A stretch of DNA of 45,715 bases from Sphingomonas sp. CCH9-E2 (GCF_001557215.1 NZ_LSJM01000035.1:1-45715), one strand, 5' to 3'. Counted from the stretch's first letter, positions 28,906 through 40,516 are shown. The notes: generated by a model from the sequence alone, not told the origin. Numbers and translations are program-made.

Positions 28906-31900
28906 GTGATCGAACGTATCGTCAATTTCGCGGTCGAGCGGCGCTGGTTCGTGCTGCTCGTGACCCTCATTGCCGCGTTGATCGGCGCAGTGTCCCTGTC
29001 GAGGCTGCCGATCGATGCCGTTCCCGACATCACCAACAATCAGGTGCAGATCAACGTCCGCGCCTCGGCGCTTTCACCCGAGCTGGTCGAGAAGCAGGTC
29101 GCATTCCCGATCGAGACCGCGCTCGCGGGCATTCCCAGCCTGGAATACACCCGATCGTTGAGCCGCAACGGCTTTGCGCAGGTGACGGCGGTGTTCACCG
29201 ACTCGACCGACATCTACTTCGCGCGCCAGCAGGTAGCGGAGCGTCTGCGCTCTGCGGAGGAGAACCTGCCCGAGGGCGTCGCGCCAGAACTCGGGCCGAT
29301 CGCGACAGGTCTCGGCGAAGTCTATATGTGGACGGTCCACATGGCCCATCGGCCTGAGGACAAGCACAAGGCGGGTGAGCCGGGCATCCAGCCAGACGGT
29401 AGCTACATCACCCCGGAAGGTGACCGGCTGGTCAGCGAGGCGGACAAGGCGACCTATCTGCGCACCGCGCAGGACTGGATCGTCGCGCCGTTGCTCAAGT
29501 CCGTGCCCGGTCTGGCCGGCGTCGATTCGATCGGCGGCTATGTAAAACAGTATCAGGTTGTCCCGGATGTCCAGCGGCTGACGGCGCTCAAGCTCAGTCT
29601 CAGCGACCTCGCCACTGCGCTCGAAGCAAACAACAGCGCTGTCGGCGCCGGCGTCGTTGATCGCAACGGCGAAGGTCTCGCGGTCCGCTCCGACGCGCGC
29701 ATCGCCAATGCCGACCAGCTTGCCCGGACCGTGATCGCAACCCGCGAAGGCGTGCCGATCCTGCTCAATCAGGTCGCGACGGTGAAGCTGGGTCAGGCGA
29801 CCCGGATGGGCTCGGCGTCAGAGAACGGCAAGGAAGTCGTCGTCGGCACCGCGATCATGCGGATTGGCGAGAACAGCCGGAACGTCGCATCCGCGGTTGC
29901 CACCCGGCTGGACGAAGTCAACGCCTCGCTGCCGACCGACATCATCATCCAGCCGGTGCTGGACCGCACCGGACTGGTCAACTCGACGATCAAGACCGTC
30001 GCCAAGAACCTGTCGGAAGGCGCGTTGCTTGTCGTGGTGGTGCTGTTCCTGCTGCTCGGCAATTTCCGGGCGGCGCTGATCGCGGCACTGGTCATCCCGA
30101 TCACCATGCTGATGACCAGTTTCGGCATGCTGCGGGGCGGCGTGTCGGCAAACCTGATGAGTCTCGGCGCGCTCGACTTCGGGCTGATCGTCGATGGCGC
30201 GGTGATCATCGTCGAGAACGCGCTGCGGCGCATCGCCGAACGCCAGCATCATATCGGCCGCACGCTGGACAAGGGCGAGCGGCTGCACGCGGTGGCGAGC
30301 GCGACACGCGAGATGATCCGCCCCTCGGTCTATGGCCAGGCGATCATCATCCTCGTCTATGTCCCGCTACTGACGCTTACCGGGGTGGAGGGCAAGACGT
30401 TCACGCCGATGGCGCTGACCGTCATCCTCGCGCTCGTCTGCGCCTTCGTTCTCTCGCTGACCTTCGTCCCAGCGATGCTGGCGATCTGGCTCTCGAAGCC
30501 GGTCGAGGAAAAGGAGGGCCGGATCATGAGCTGGCTCAAGCGGCGTTATGAACCGGGCCTCGGCAAGGCGATGAACCGACCGAGGGCCACGATCGCTGCT
30601 GCGGTCGGCGCGTTCGTGCTGGCGATCGGTGCATTTGCCATGCTGGGGCAGGAATTCCTGCCGCAACTCGACGAAGGCGATGCGACCGCTCAGGTGCTGC
30701 GCGTGCCGGGCACCTCGGTCGAACAGAGCCAGGCGATGCAGTTCCGTGTCGAAAGGGCAATCTCGGCGATCCCTGAGGTCAAGTTCGTCTTCTCCAAGAC
30801 CGGCACCGCCGAGCTCGCTTCGGACCCCATGCCGCCCAACATCTCCGACACCTTCATCATCATGAAGGACCGCAAGGACTGGGTCGATCCAAAGTTGTCC
30901 AAGGCCGAACTGGTCGGCAGGATCGAAAAGGCGCTGGAAAGCCTGCCCGGCAACGCCTTCGAGATCAGCCAGCCGATCCAGATGCGCTTCAACGAGCTGA
31001 TCGCCGGCGTGCGCGGCGACATCGCGGTCAAGGTGTTCGGCGACGACACCGACACGATGAACGCGACCGCCAATCAGATCGCGGGCATTCTGCGCAAGGT
31101 GCAAGGCGCGACCGATGTGCGCGTCGAGCAGACGGAAGGGCTGCCGATGCTCGACATCCGGCCCAACCGCGATGCGATGGCGCGCCTCGGCATTACCGCG
31201 CAGGTCATGCAGGACACGCTCGCCGCTGCGATCGGCGGACGTGACGCCGGCATGATCTTCGAAGGCGACCGACGGTTCGCGGTGACGATCCGGCTGACCG
31301 ACGCCGCGCGAGCCGATCTCCAGACGTTGGGGCAGGTTCCCGTCCCGACACCAGATGGCGCGTTCGTGCCGCTGGAGAGCATCGCCGACATCGCGGTGAC
31401 CGCTGGCCCCAATCAGATCAGCCGCGAGAACGGCAAGCGCCGTGTTGTGGTGCAGGCCAATGTTCGGGGCCGCGACGTGGCCGGAGTGGTCGAAGACGCC
31501 CGCGCAGCCATCGCCAGTGAAGTCCGTCTGCCAGCCGGCGAGTATCTCGAATGGGGCGGCCAGTTCGAGAATCTGCAATCGGCCAGCCAGCGGCTGATGC
31601 TGGTGGTGCCGGCCTGCTTCGCGCTGATCATCCTGCTGCTCTACGGGGCCTTGGGCAGCGTGCGCGACGCCGCGATCGTGTTCACCGGCGTGCCGTTGGC
31701 GCTGGTCGGTGGGGTGCTGGCGCTATTCCTGCGCGGAATGCCTTTCTCGATCTCGGCGGCGGTGGGCTTCATCGCGCTGTCCGGCATCGCTGTTCTAAAC
31801 GGTCTCGTCATGGTCACGTCGATCCAGGACCTGATGGCGCGCGGCATCGCACGTGCCGATGCGGCCTGGCAGGGCGCGCTTGCCCGGCTGCGGCCGGTCG

Positions 31901-32126
31901 TGATGACCGCGCTGGTGGCATCGCTCGGCTTCGTCCCGATGGCGATCGCCACCGGATCGGGCGCCGAAGTGCAGAAGCCGCTCGCAACGGTCGTCATCGG
32001 CGGCCTGATCTCGGCAACGCTACTGACCCTGTTCGTCCTGCCTACCCTCTACGCTCGCTATGGTCGGCGTGAGACCAACGTGGCCGAGGTCGAACAGGGC
32101 GACATCCGTCAAACGGAGGCCATCGC

Positions 32127-32130
<4 letters not shown>
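28906..32130 (+). CDS. czcA: Second CzcA-type heavy-metal RND pump (1074 aa)
   Basis: This is the inner-membrane RND exporter of the second pump. It carries the HME-RND signature [15 protein letters not shown] at about residues 423-437, [18 protein letters not shown] near the N-terminus, and GQEFLPQLDEGDATAQVLR in the second half. It starts at GTG 28906 (IERIVNFAVERRWFV). Compared with the copy at 19567-22734 it has an insert near residue 150 (HMAHRPEDKHKAGEPG) that may affect metal entry. Its stop overlaps the P-type ATPase start by 4 bases (ATGA), so efflux from cytoplasm and periplasm is co-expressed. Confidence 0.9.
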
Positions 32131-34105
<1,975 letters not shown>

Positions 34106-34109
<4 letters not shown>

Positions 34110-34345
34110 GCAGCGATCCCATCGACACCGCCGGGCGTCGCAAGCCGCGCCCCTGGACCGAGGCTGACGACAAGGTGCTCTCGCAGATGATCGAAGCACG
34201 GCAGCCGCCGGCCAAGATCGCCCGAAAACTGCATCGAACGGTCGATGCAGTTCGCGGACGTGCTGCGCAACTGCACCTCGTGCTGCCCTCGCCGCTGCGC
34301 CCTTGGCGGATGGGCGTGCGCCGCAACAATATTCAGGAGAAGTGA
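34106..34345 (+). CDS. Small SANT/Myb-like HTH protein (79 aa)
   Basis: This short basic protein has PWTEADDKVLSQMIEARQPPAKIARKLHRTVDAVRGRAAQL-type spacing (W-T-E at the start of helix 1, then helix 2, then a helix with R..DAVRGRA), typical of SANT/Myb-like or GcrA-like DNA-binding folds. It starts with ATG overlapping the ATPase stop (ATGA), so it is made with the efflux pump. It may regulate the operon or bind DNA non-specifically; there is no metal-binding Cys/His cluster. The only DNA-binding protein in the metal region is this one. Confidence 0.6.
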
Positions 34346-34346
34346 G

Positions 34347-34772
34347 ATGCTTCCCATTTCACGGCGGCTCGTGCCGCTTGCAGCGCTGGTTTCATCGATA
34401 GTGCTGTCGGGATGCGCGAAATTGCAGCCGATCCCGTTGCAGCCCTTGGCGGCCACCGCGCCGGGCGATCCGGTCAGGATCTATTGGCTGCACGCCTATC
34501 AGGTTGGCAGCGGCATAAGGGTGGTCGGCACCATTCGCCCCCGCAACGGCGTGTATCGATCCAACCGCGGCCACATCGACGTGACCGCGGTTTTCGCCGA
34601 CCAGCGTGAGGCCCGAACAGTTGCCACGCGACCTGGGCCGCTGTCGCGCCGAGGTAGAGGGAGTCGATCGTTCAGCGTCGTGCTTTCTGGCACCGCATAT
34701 GAAAATATCGAGCGGATTTCGGCCCGGTATCATCACGGCTGGCCGCATATGCCGAGCGAGACTTTTAGCTAA
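34347..34772 (+). CDS. Lipoprotein ending the plus metal operon (141 aa)
   Basis: This is an exported lipoprotein with signal MLPISRRLVPLAALVSSIVLSGCAK (lipid Cys in LSGC). The mature domain resembles the protein at 15242-15622: VRIYWLHAYQVGSG, VVGTIRPR, HIDVTAVFADQ, LSRRGRGSRSFSVVL, and ARYHHG near the end. ATG 34347 has AGGAG about 6 bases upstream and lies 1 base after the HTH gene stop. Thus both metal operons end with related exported proteins, one lipidated and one soluble. The function is unknown. Confidence 0.7.
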   Translation: MLPISRRLVPLAALVSSIVLSGCAKLQPIPLQPLAATAPGDPVRIYWLHAYQVGSGIRVVGTIRPRNGVYRSNRGHIDVTAVFADQREARTVATRPGPLSRRGRGSRSFSVVLSGTAYENIERISARYHHGWPHMPSETFS

Positions 34773-35027
34773 CCAACGGCAGCTATTGGCGTCTGCGGTA
34801 GCTGGTCGAATGACCGCAATTGGGGCGCAAAGCTGCCGAGGCGTCACCTGACTGCCGAGCTAATCTACAGGATCGGCGCGGCCGAATTCCACGCCGCTCG
34901 AGCGCACTAATCGACAACCTAGCAGATCGGGGAACCCTTCGCGTTCCCTGGATGTTCAACGTTCGTTCGGCGGGTTCACCGGAGAAACACCGGAGTGCGC
35001 CTTGTCGAATCGCGAGATCGGGGCGCG
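34773..35027. other. Intergenic junction between metal region and core chromosome
   Basis: No gene is seen. A hairpin GGGAAC (34931-34936) with GTTCCC (34944-34949) is present. The stretch separates accessory metal genes from tRNA-Val and core genes and may contain an old integration boundary. I found no duplicated tRNA end within it. Confidence 0.35.
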
Positions 35028-35062
35028 AAAAAGCCCGCTAACTCGTTGAGTCAGCGGGCTTT
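35028..35062 (-). terminator. Rho-independent terminator of tRNA-Val
   Basis: On the minus strand, AAAGCCCGCT (35062-35053) pairs with AGCGGGCTTT (35039-35030), with inner pairs ACTC/GAGT, and is followed by more T residues. It starts 4 bases after the tRNA CCA end. Confidence 0.85.
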
Positions 35063-35066
35063 ATCA

Positions 35067-35141
35067 TGGTGGGCGTGGCAAGGATTGAACTTGCGACCCC
35101 TGCGATGTCAACACAGTGCTCTACCACTGAGCTACACGCCC
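35067..35141 (-). tRNA. tRNA-Val(GAC)
   Basis: A 75-base cloverleaf with encoded CCA lies on the minus strand. The acceptor stem is GGGCGTG/CACGCCC, the D arm GCTCAGTGGTAGAGC, the anticodon loop TTGACAT (anticodon GAC), and the T arm contains GTTCAATC. A strong terminator follows. Everything to its left (15-35 kb) is accessory in character, making it a possible integration landmark. Confidence 0.95.
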
Positions 35142-35210
35142 ACTCGCCTTGCGGCGAATCTCGGGAAGCGGCGCTCTAGCGGGGGTCGCCCCGCGATGCA
35201 AGCACCCGTT

Positions 35211-35588
35211 TCAATTCAGACTGGGGATTTGCCCGGACTCGAACAGCCGGTCGACCTCCAGCACCAGATCGCGCAGATGGAACGGCTTGGACAGCACGCG
35301 CGCCTGCGGCACCTGCTTCCCCGCCTTCAGCGTCACCGCGGCAAAGCCGGTGATGAACATGATGCGCATGTCGGGCGCAATCTCGGCGGCGCGCTGCGCC
35401 AGCTCGATCCCGTCCATTTCGGGCATGACGATATCGCTGAGCAACAGATCGAAGCGCTCGGTCTCGATCAGCGGCAGCGCAGCGGTGCCGCGGTCGACGG
35501 CGGTGACGGCATAGCCGGACTTTTCCAGCGCGCGCGTGAGATACTCACGCATCACCTGATCGTCCTCGGCCAACAAGATCCTGATCAT
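35211..35588 (-). CDS. cpdR: CpdR-like single-domain response regulator (125 aa)
   Basis: This is a stand-alone receiver domain with no output domain. The acidic pocket (LLAEDDQ), phosphoacceptor in LLLSDIVMPEMDG, and Thr/Lys switch (FITGF, LSKPFHLRDLVLEV) are present. Length and sequence match CpdR, which in alphaproteobacteria controls ClpXP-dependent proteolysis of cell-cycle regulators when unphosphorylated. ATG 35588 begins MIRILLAEDD. It lies 69 bases upstream of tRNA-Val on the same strand. No partner kinase is encoded nearby. Confidence 0.85.
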   Translation of the reverse strand: MIRILLAEDDQVMREYLTRALEKSGYAVTAVDRGTAALPLIETERFDLLLSDIVMPEMDGIELAQRAAEIAPDMRIMFITGFAAVTLKAGKQVPQARVLSKPFHLRDLVLEVDRLFESGQIPSLN

Positions 35589-35726
35589 TCACCCCTCGTC
35601 TGCGGCCGATGCGGCGCGGTGCCCGCCGCGATACTATGCGCGAAGCCCTTAAGAAATTCCAGCCATGCGGCGGCCCGGCCAATGCCGGGCGTTGCGGCGG
35701 CGCACATCGCCGCATAGGTTCTGACC

Positions 35727-36566
35727 GTGAACGCGCCGCCGTCCTTTGACCGTCACGGTCCGGAATGTCCCGTTTCGCCGGTCGTGCTGTCGGTGCCGCA
35801 TGCCGGGCGCGACTATCCGCTACCGCTGCGCGCGGCGCTGCGCGTGCCGCTGCACAGCCTGCTTCCGCTCGAGGATCGCCATGCCGATACGCTGGCGCTG
35901 GCGGCGCGCGGTATCGAGACGATGCTGGTGGCGAACCGGCCGCGCGCCTGGATCGACCTCAACCGCGCCGAGCATGAGCGCGACCATCGCATCGACGAGG
36001 GGGCCGAACCGGTGCCCGAAGCCGCCCAGTCGCTCAAGCTGCGCAGCGGGCTCGGGCTGATCCCCCGGCGTGCGGGCGGTGCGGATCTGTGGCGCCGGCG
36101 CTTCGCCGCCGAAGAAGTGCGCGCGCGGATCGAGCAGGATCACCGCCCCTATCATGCCGCGCTCGCCGCTGCGCTGGCGGCGGCGCGGGCGCGGTTCGGG
36201 GTGGCCGTGCTGATCGACGTCCACTCCATGCCCCCGCTGGCACCCGGCGGTGCCCGCCTCGTCATCGGCGACCGCTTCGGTCGGTCGAGCGCGGCGCGCT
36301 TTGTCGCGCGGATCGAGGGGGTGGCGCATGCCGCTCGGGTACGCAGCGCGATCAACACGCCCTATGCCGGCGGCCATGTGCTGGAGCGCCATGCAGATCC
36401 GGCCAGCAACATCCACGCGATCCAGCTCGAGTTCGACCGCAGCCTGTATCTTGATCGTCGCCGCGATCGGCCCGGGGCAGGTCTCGAATCCACCGCCCGC
36501 CTGCTGCGCGCGATCATCGATGCGGTTGCTGACGAAGCATTACCCCTCGCCGACGCCGCGCAATAG
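35727..36566 (+). CDS. N-formylglutamate amidohydrolase family protein (279 aa)
   Basis: This zinc-dependent deformylase-like protein would release formate and glutamate from N-formylglutamate or a related substrate. Family marks are VVLSVPHAGRDYP near residue 20, DRHADTLA, LNRAEHERD, IEQDHRPYH, LIDVHSMPPL and IQLEFDRSLYL. The start is GTG 35727. No hut genes (hutH, hutU, hutI) are nearby, so a histidine-degradation role is not supported; such stand-alone copies are common in sphingomonads. It is divergent from cpdR. Confidence 0.8.
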   Translation: MNAPPSFDRHGPECPVSPVVLSVPHAGRDYPLPLRAALRVPLHSLLPLEDRHADTLALAARGIETMLVANRPRAWIDLNRAEHERDHRIDEGAEPVPEAAQSLKLRSGLGLIPRRAGGADLWRRRFAAEEVRARIEQDHRPYHAALAAALAAARARFGVAVLIDVHSMPPLAPGGARLVIGDRFGRSSAARFVARIEGVAHAARVRSAINTPYAGGHVLERHADPASNIHAIQLEFDRSLYLDRRRDRPGAGLESTARLLRAIIDAVADEALPLADAAQ

Positions 36567-36574
36567 ATCGGATA

Positions 36575-36656
36575 GCGGTGCCAGCCCGCTCCCCCACCCG
36601 GCCACCCACAAGGTATCTTCAATGGGTGGCCGGGTGGGGGAGCGGGCTGGCACCGC
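36575..36656. repeat. 34-bp perfect inverted repeat
   Basis: The arms are 36575-36608 and 36623-36656, each 34 bases, perfectly complementary, with a 14-base loop (CAAGGTATCTTCAA). It begins 9 bases after the stop of the formylglutamate amidohydrolase gene. The stem is far longer than a normal terminator and no T-run follows, so it resembles a palindromic intergenic repeat, though it may also stop transcription. Arms start GCGGTGCCAGCCCGCTCC. Confidence 0.85.
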
Positions 36657-36682
36657 ATCAGCAAAGCTGATCAACAACTCAC

Positions 36683-36786
36683 AAAAAACCGCCCGGTGTT
36701 GCCACCGGGCGGCCTAGGTTCAGGGAGGAGACACGCCCGAAGGCGTGCCGCGCGGGTCCGCGAAAGGGGGGACACGAAACCGCGCT
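36683..36786 (-). ncRNA. suhB/mmgR-like small RNA
   Basis: A promoter (36793-36821) and a terminator define a transcript of about 104 bases on the minus strand. The terminator is a 10-bp stem (36703-36712 with 36689-36698) with a GCAA tetraloop and TTTTTT at 36688-36683. Just before it lies TCTCCTCCCTGAACCTAGGC. The unpaired TCCTCCC heptamer followed by TGAACC matches what I recall of the alphaproteobacterial suhB/mmgR sRNA family, a trans-acting regulator that may pair with ribosome sites. An upstream hairpin around CGCCTTCGGGCG is also present. The family name is by recall. Confidence 0.75.
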
Positions 36787-36792
36787 GAACAC

Positions 36793-36821
36793 AGTATAGT
36801 AATGCTTGACCGTGGCTTCAA
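36793..36821 (-). promoter_or_regulatory. Sigma-70-type promoter of the small RNA
   Basis: On the minus strand, -35 TTGAAG (36821-36816) and -10 TATACT (36798-36793) are spaced exactly 17 bases. The predicted start is near 36786. Confidence 0.7.
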
Positions 36822-36886
36822 GGCCACAGTCGGAAATGCGACGAATGGAGGGTGTCGGTGGGTCCGGTGCCCTGACCGGGACCGCA

Positions 36887-36926
36887 TTTCGCCTCCGAGG
36901 CAACCTGTGCAGCCCCGGAGGCGAAA
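36887..36926. other. 11-bp inverted repeat after the TolA-SapC chimera
   Basis: TTTCGCCTCCG (36887-36897) and CGGAGGCGAAA (36916-36926) form a strong stem, 3 bases beyond the stop of the minus-strand gene. On the minus strand no T-run follows, so it may be a 3'-end stabiliser or a factor-assisted terminator. Confidence 0.6.
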
Positions 36927-36929
36927 GGA

Positions 36930-37783
36930 TCAGACCGTCGGTGCGATCTGCGGCGCGACCGCGCCCAGCGCCATCTGGCGACCGAAAATCTCGCGGGTCA
37001 GGCCCAGCGAGAAGAGATGGGCGTAAATCAGCGGCAGCATGCCGTTCTGCTGGATCTTGCGCAGCTGGTCACCGCGCAGCTCGTTGAGCTTCGCTTCGTC
37101 GACCATGCGGAAACCGCGATAGATATAGGGCTGCGCCGCGCCTTCCGGCTGGATCGCGACTTCGCCATCCATCAGCAGGCCCATATCGTTGAGTTCCTTG
37201 AGGAACGCGCCGGTCTTCTGGCCCGCAATCTCGAACTCCTCGTTGAACTTCAGGATCTGCTGCACCAGCTCGCTCGGCTTGCCGTCCTCGAACAGCGCAT
37301 CGCCTTCGTCGAACGCACCGATGGTTTCGGTGGTCGGATCGAAGCACAGCGACAGCTCCTCCGCGTCCGGGCGCAGCCGCGCGAGCAGGAAGGGATAGCG
37401 GCGGACATAGGCCGGGATGTACATCGGCTCGGTTCCGCGCGGCTTGCCGTCTTCGTCGAAGAAGACGTTCACGCCCTCGTTCAGGCCCATCAGCGCCAGC
37501 GGCACCGGCTCGGGCTGGGTCTCCGGCACCGGCGGCGGCGAATCGGGTTCGGGCGGGGCAGGGACTTCGGCCAGCCGCTCGGCGGGCGCTTCCTTCTCGA
37601 TCACCGGCGCTTCGCTCACCAGCCCCGCTTCGTCGGTCAGCGACACTTCGATGGGGGTAGGCTTGATGTCGAGCGGATCGACCTTGGGCATGATCGCGAG
37701 CGACAGCAGGGCGAACAGCGCGGCATGGCCGATCACGGCCACCGCGATGCCAACGCCTTCCCTGCGGTCGATCGCCACCGCCA

Positions 37784-37784
<1 letters not shown>
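36930..37784 (-). CDS. TolA/TonB-type N-terminus fused to truncated SapC domain (284 aa)
   Basis: Two unrelated parts share one frame. Residues 1-90 are a TolA/TonB-type anchor: cytoplasmic MAVAIDRREG, helix 11-31 (VGIAVAVIGHAALFALLSLA), then a Pro/Glu-rich periplasmic linker. From about residue 93 (VPLALMGLNEGVNVFF) to the end is SapC-like: YIPAYVRRYPFLLARL, LSLCFDPTTETIG, FLKELNDMGLL, YRGFRMVDEAKLNEL, LIYAHLFSLG. SapC proteins are usually about 240 residues, so roughly the first 55 are missing. The start overlaps the tolR stop by 1 base (TGATG). A normal cluster would continue with full tolA, tolB and pal; none follows. The join near 37505-37520 suggests a deletion or an assembly error. Confidence 0.8.
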
Positions 37785-38217
<433 letters not shown>

Positions 38218-38218
<1 letters not shown>

Positions 38219-38931
38219 CAGAGCAGCGGCTTGCCGCTCGCCGGCGCGCTGTCGAGCTGGCGGCTGAGGGTTGCGTGGAAGCCATCGGCAAAGCGGTTCA
38301 GCCGCGCCTCGACCTTGTCGATGCCATGGCTGAAGCGGTTATAGGCGATCACCGCGGGGATGGCGGCGAACAGGCCGATCGCGGTCGCGAACAGCGCCTC
38401 GGCAATGCCCGGCGCGACCACCGCGAGCGACGTGCTCTGCTGCCCCGCGATCGCAGTAAAGCTGCGCATGATGCCGAGCACGGTGCCGAGCAGCCCGACG
38501 AAGGGCGCGGTCGCACCGACCGTGGCGAGGATGTTGAGCCGGTCGGACAGCCGATCGACCTCCAGCGCGACCGCCGCGCCCATCGTCGTCGCCAGCCGCT
38601 CGCGCGTGCCGTCCTTGTCGAGCGCGCGCCCGCCGGTCGACCGCCGCCATTCGGTCACGCCCGCAGCGAACACCCGCGCGGTCGGATGATCCTCGTCGCC
38701 ATGCAGCTTGTAAAAGGCGTCGATATCGTCGGTCTTGCGATAATCGCCCTCGAACCGCTCTGCGGCCTTGCGCACGGCGGCGATGCGCCCGCGCAGCGAC
38801 AGGATGATCGCCCAGGTCCAGATGCTGGCAAGCACCAGACCGACCATGATCGCCTTCACGTCCCATTCGGCCTGCAAGAACAGCCCGAGATAGGATGCGC
38901 TGTCGAATTTCAGATTTGCGATCCAGTCCAT
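38218..38931 (-). CDS. tolQ: TolQ/ExbB-type proton channel (237 aa)
   Basis: This is an inner-membrane protein of the Tol-Pal motor. It has three helices: about 23-45 (VKAIMVGLVLASIWTWAIIL), then a cytoplasmic loop, then LNILATVGATAPFVGLLGTVLGIM and ALFATAIGLFAAIPAVIAYN. The family motif GLLGTVLGIMRSF is intact. ATG 38931 lies 7 bases after the thioesterase stop, and tolR overlaps its end, forming the usual ybgC-tolQ-tolR order. Confidence 0.92.
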
Positions 38932-38938
38932 GTGTCGC

Positions 38939-39406
38939 TCAGTTTCCCTTCCAGACCAGCGGCACGAACGCTTCGACCCACTCCGGCGGTTGCCGCCGCG
39001 CGCGCCCCGCCGGGGTCACGAACGCCGCTTCCACATCCGCCTGGGTCAGCAATTCCCCGTTCCGCATGACTCGTTGCTGAATATTCACCGCCGCCGCCCG
39101 CACGCGCAGCACCCGGCTGACGACCACCAACGCATCGTCGAGCCGCGCGGGTGCGACATAGCGGATGGCGATGTCACGCACGACGTAAACCCCTTCGCCC
39201 GCCTCATGCGCCGCCCGCTGATCGATCCCGGCACAGCGCAGCATATCCGATCGCGCGCGTTCCATGAACCGCAGGTAATTGGCGTGATACACCACCCCCG
39301 ACAGGTCGGTGTCCTCAAAATAGACACGCACCGGGAAGAGATGCTCGACACCGTCGAAACGGCCCGACGCGGGGGGAGGGTCCAATTCGCTCACCGCACT
39401 GCCCAT
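38939..39406 (-). CDS. ybgC: YbgC-type acyl-CoA thioesterase (155 aa)
   Basis: This hotdog-fold thioesterase hydrolyses acyl-CoA and is often the first gene of tol-pal operons. The active-site motif YFEDTDLSGVVYHANYLRF matches the YbgC/4-hydroxybenzoyl-CoA thioesterase family, with the catalytic Asp in DTDLSG. FMERARSDML and IAIRYVAPARLDDALVV follow. ATG 39406 begins MGSAVSELD. It lies immediately upstream of tolQ on the same strand. Confidence 0.9.
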   Translation of the reverse strand: MGSAVSELDPPPASGRFDGVEHLFPVRVYFEDTDLSGVVYHANYLRFMERARSDMLRCAGIDQRAAHEAGEGVYVVRDIAIRYVAPARLDDALVVVSRVLRVRAAAVNIQQRVMRNGELLTQADVEAAFVTPAGRARRQPPEWVEAFVPLVWKGN

Positions 39407-39494
39407 AGCGGCGGGGGGAATCGAAGTTCAACTGTCACGGGCAGGATGGGGCGCACGCGCGACGAACGGGGCGGGGGCGGCGGAGTTCCGCGGG

Positions 39495-39896
39495 TCAGGC
39501 TTTTGCCATCTCCAGCACCACGTCCCACTCCGCCGCGCTGACCTTCCCCACCGACAGCCGCGAATATTTGACCAGCTCCATCGCCGCCAGTCGGGGTTCG
39601 GCCTTGACCATCTTCAGCGTCACCGGGTTGGGCAGCGGTTCGACCGGCTTCATCTCGACCGACACCCAATGTTTCCCCTCGCCATCGGGCTTGGCCTCGC
39701 GGCTCACTTCCATGATGCCGACGATCTCCAGCCCGATATTGCTGTGATAGAAAAACGCCCGGTCGCCGACCTTCATCGCGCGCAGATTGCCCGCGGCGGT
39801 ATGGTTGCGCACGCCGTCCCATTCGGTGCTGCCGTCGCGCACCAGATCGTCCCAGCTGAACACATCGGGTTCGGATTTCATCAGCCACAGATTCAT
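39495..39896 (-). CDS. EVE domain protein (133 aa)
   Basis: This is a PUA-like EVE domain protein, related to modified-base readers such as human THYN1. It starts MNLWLMKSEPDVFSWDDL and continues WDGVRNHTAAGNLRAMKVGD, FFYHSNIGLEIVG and VGKVSAAEWDVVLEM. ATG 39896 is chosen because AAGGAG lies about 11 bases ahead; GTG 39908 would put that site too close. Proteins of this type bind modified cytosine in nucleic acid; the substrate here is not known. Confidence 0.85.
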   Translation of the reverse strand: MNLWLMKSEPDVFSWDDLVRDGSTEWDGVRNHTAAGNLRAMKVGDRAFFYHSNIGLEIVGIMEVSREAKPDGEGKHWVSVEMKPVEPLPNPVTLKMVKAEPRLAAMELVKYSRLSVGKVSAAEWDVVLEMAKA

Positions 39897-40060
39897 CGGG
39901 TTCGGCACTCCTTGTTCGCCGCCTCCATCGCGTCCCTTGATCTAAACCGCAAGTGAACGCACGATTCCGCAGCCGTTCAGTTCGACTCGCACAAAAGGCT
40001 ATTCAGACGGACCTCAGAGCGTTGAGACGTCGGAATGTGCAGATGCACGAGGAGGAAGAC

Positions 40061-40435
40061 ATGAAGACGATGATCACCAAGGCGGTGCTCGGTCTCACCC
40101 TCGGCGCCACCGCGCTCACCGCGGCCGCGCCGGCTGAGGCTCAGCGGTATCGCCACCGCGACCGTGACAATACCGGCGCCGCCATCGCCGCCGGCATCGC
40201 CGGGGTCGTGATCGGCGCCGCGATCGCCAGCTCGAGCCGCGACCGCTATGATCGTTATGACCGCTACGACCACGGCTATCACGGCTATGACGGCTATTAC
40301 CGCCAGCGCGGCTATTACCCGCCGCAGAGCCATTATTACCGCGATTATGAGCGCCGTAATTGGCGCGGCTGCACCGTTCGCCGCGTCTACGACCCCTATC
40401 TGGGTCACCGCGTGAAGGTGCGCTACTGCCGCTAA
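40061..40435 (+). CDS. Exported Tyr/Arg/Asp-rich protein (124 aa)
   Basis: This exported protein has signal MKTMITKAVLGLTLGATALTAAAPAEAQ. A Gly/Ala helix (AAIAAGIAGVVIGAAIASS) follows, then a repetitive Tyr/Asp/Arg/Gly stretch (DRYDRYDRYDHGYHGYDGYY) and a C-terminal domain with two Cys (GCTVRRVYDPYLGHRVKVRYC) that could form a disulphide. The layout resembles glycine-zipper/RcnB-like envelope proteins of sphingomonads, but the function is unknown. ATG 40061 has GAGGAGGA about 6 bases upstream. A strong terminator follows. Confidence 0.75.
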   Translation: MKTMITKAVLGLTLGATALTAAAPAEAQRYRHRDRDNTGAAIAAGIAGVVIGAAIASSSRDRYDRYDRYDHGYHGYDGYYRQRGYYPPQSHYYRDYERRNWRGCTVRRVYDPYLGHRVKVRYCR

Positions 40436-40451
40436 GCGACTGGATCACAGG

Positions 40452-40487
40452 GCGGCGCGAAACTCCGGTTTCGCGCCGCTTTTGTTT
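40452..40487 (+). terminator. Rho-independent terminator
   Basis: A 12-bp stem GCGGCGCGAAAC / GTTTCGCGCCGC with loop TCCG (40452-40479) is followed by TTTTGTTT. It ends the exported-protein gene. Confidence 0.88.
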
Positions 40488-40516
40488 GCGCGCATTTCGG
40501 GTTAGAGGCGCGCGCC

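Noticed and set aside
34773..35066. attL/attR duplication of the tRNA-Val 3' end
   Set aside because: No second copy of the tRNA 3' sequence was found in the window, so an integration site could not be supported.
36745..37026. Plus-strand frames opposite the sRNA and TolA-SapC gene
   Set aside because: They overlap the sRNA promoter and the coding strand of the chimera and have no ribosome site or recognisable sequence.
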